A stretch of 5,261 nt of DNA from Chloroflexota bacterium (GTDB lineage: Bacteria; Chloroflexota; Anaerolineae; B4-G1), in contig QMOC01000227.1 of assembly GCA_003648085.1 (NCBI GenBank), positions 1-5,261 on the forward strand. Direction: 5' to 3'. This document shows, in pieces, positions 5,241 to 5,261 of the stretch (its first letter is position 1; every line of letters begins with the position of its first letter). Made by a program: the position numbers and the translations under genes. The notes below the pieces were generated by a model. The model was given only the letters and a program-made list of their open reading frames with translations. It made no database searches and was not told the DNA's origin.

Positions 5241-5261
5241 ATGAAGGTGGCAGAGTGGGGG
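5241..5261 (+). CDS. Start of a further gene (7 codons, cut by the window edge)
   Basis: ATG 5241 opens a frame reading MKVAEWG to the right edge. GAGGGA at 5229-5234, overlapping the ferredoxin stop, gives a ribosome site with 6-nt spacing. The 10-nt gap fits an operon with the ferredoxin. Too short to identify. Confidence 0.45.

Overview
The window is a bacterial, probably anaerobic, chromosomal segment with every recognisable gene on the plus strand. Two palindromic repeats (4028-4073 and 4214-4263) look to me like repeats I associate with Chloroflexota (Anaerolineae/Roseiflexus type). Together with the 3' gene set, this makes a Chloroflexota host my best guess. It rests on recall of style and not on a search.

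Layout. (1) 2-220: the C-terminal end of an unidentified gene in GC-rich sequence. (2) 281-3262: a block of clearly lower GC holding a 12-helix MFS transporter broken by one in-frame TGA, a CooC-type nickel-insertion ATPase, a CooT-type small nickel-binding protein and a DUF1638 protein. The last three are tightly packed; cooT and the DUF1638 gene overlap by 26 nt. (3) 3264-4016: a GC-rich Nudix hydrolase and a thiamine-binding (MTH1187/YkoF-type) protein. (4) 4017-4096: a short intergenic gap filled mostly by a long palindrome. (5) 4097-5230: a SAM-dependent methyltransferase whose reading frame passes through a second palindromic repeat, then a two-cluster ferredoxin with an unusual hydrophobic and arginine-rich tail. 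(6) 5241-5261: the first codons of a further gene.

How the genes may work together. CooC and CooT are known from carbon monoxide dehydrogenase maturation, where CooC is the ATPase for nickel insertion and CooT binds nickel through Cys2. No CO dehydrogenase or acetyl-CoA synthase gene is in view. DUF1638 proteins are often found near corrinoid-dependent methyltransferases in anaerobes. A CooC-CooT-DUF1638 unit therefore suggests a metal-cofactor insertion or activation module for a nickel or corrinoid enzyme encoded elsewhere. The drop in GC over this block, and the return to high GC one base after it, suggest it was acquired as a cassette. The downstream GC-rich genes look like ordinary host metabolism and redox genes. 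There is no RNA gene, CRISPR array, transposase or convincing rho-independent terminator in the window.
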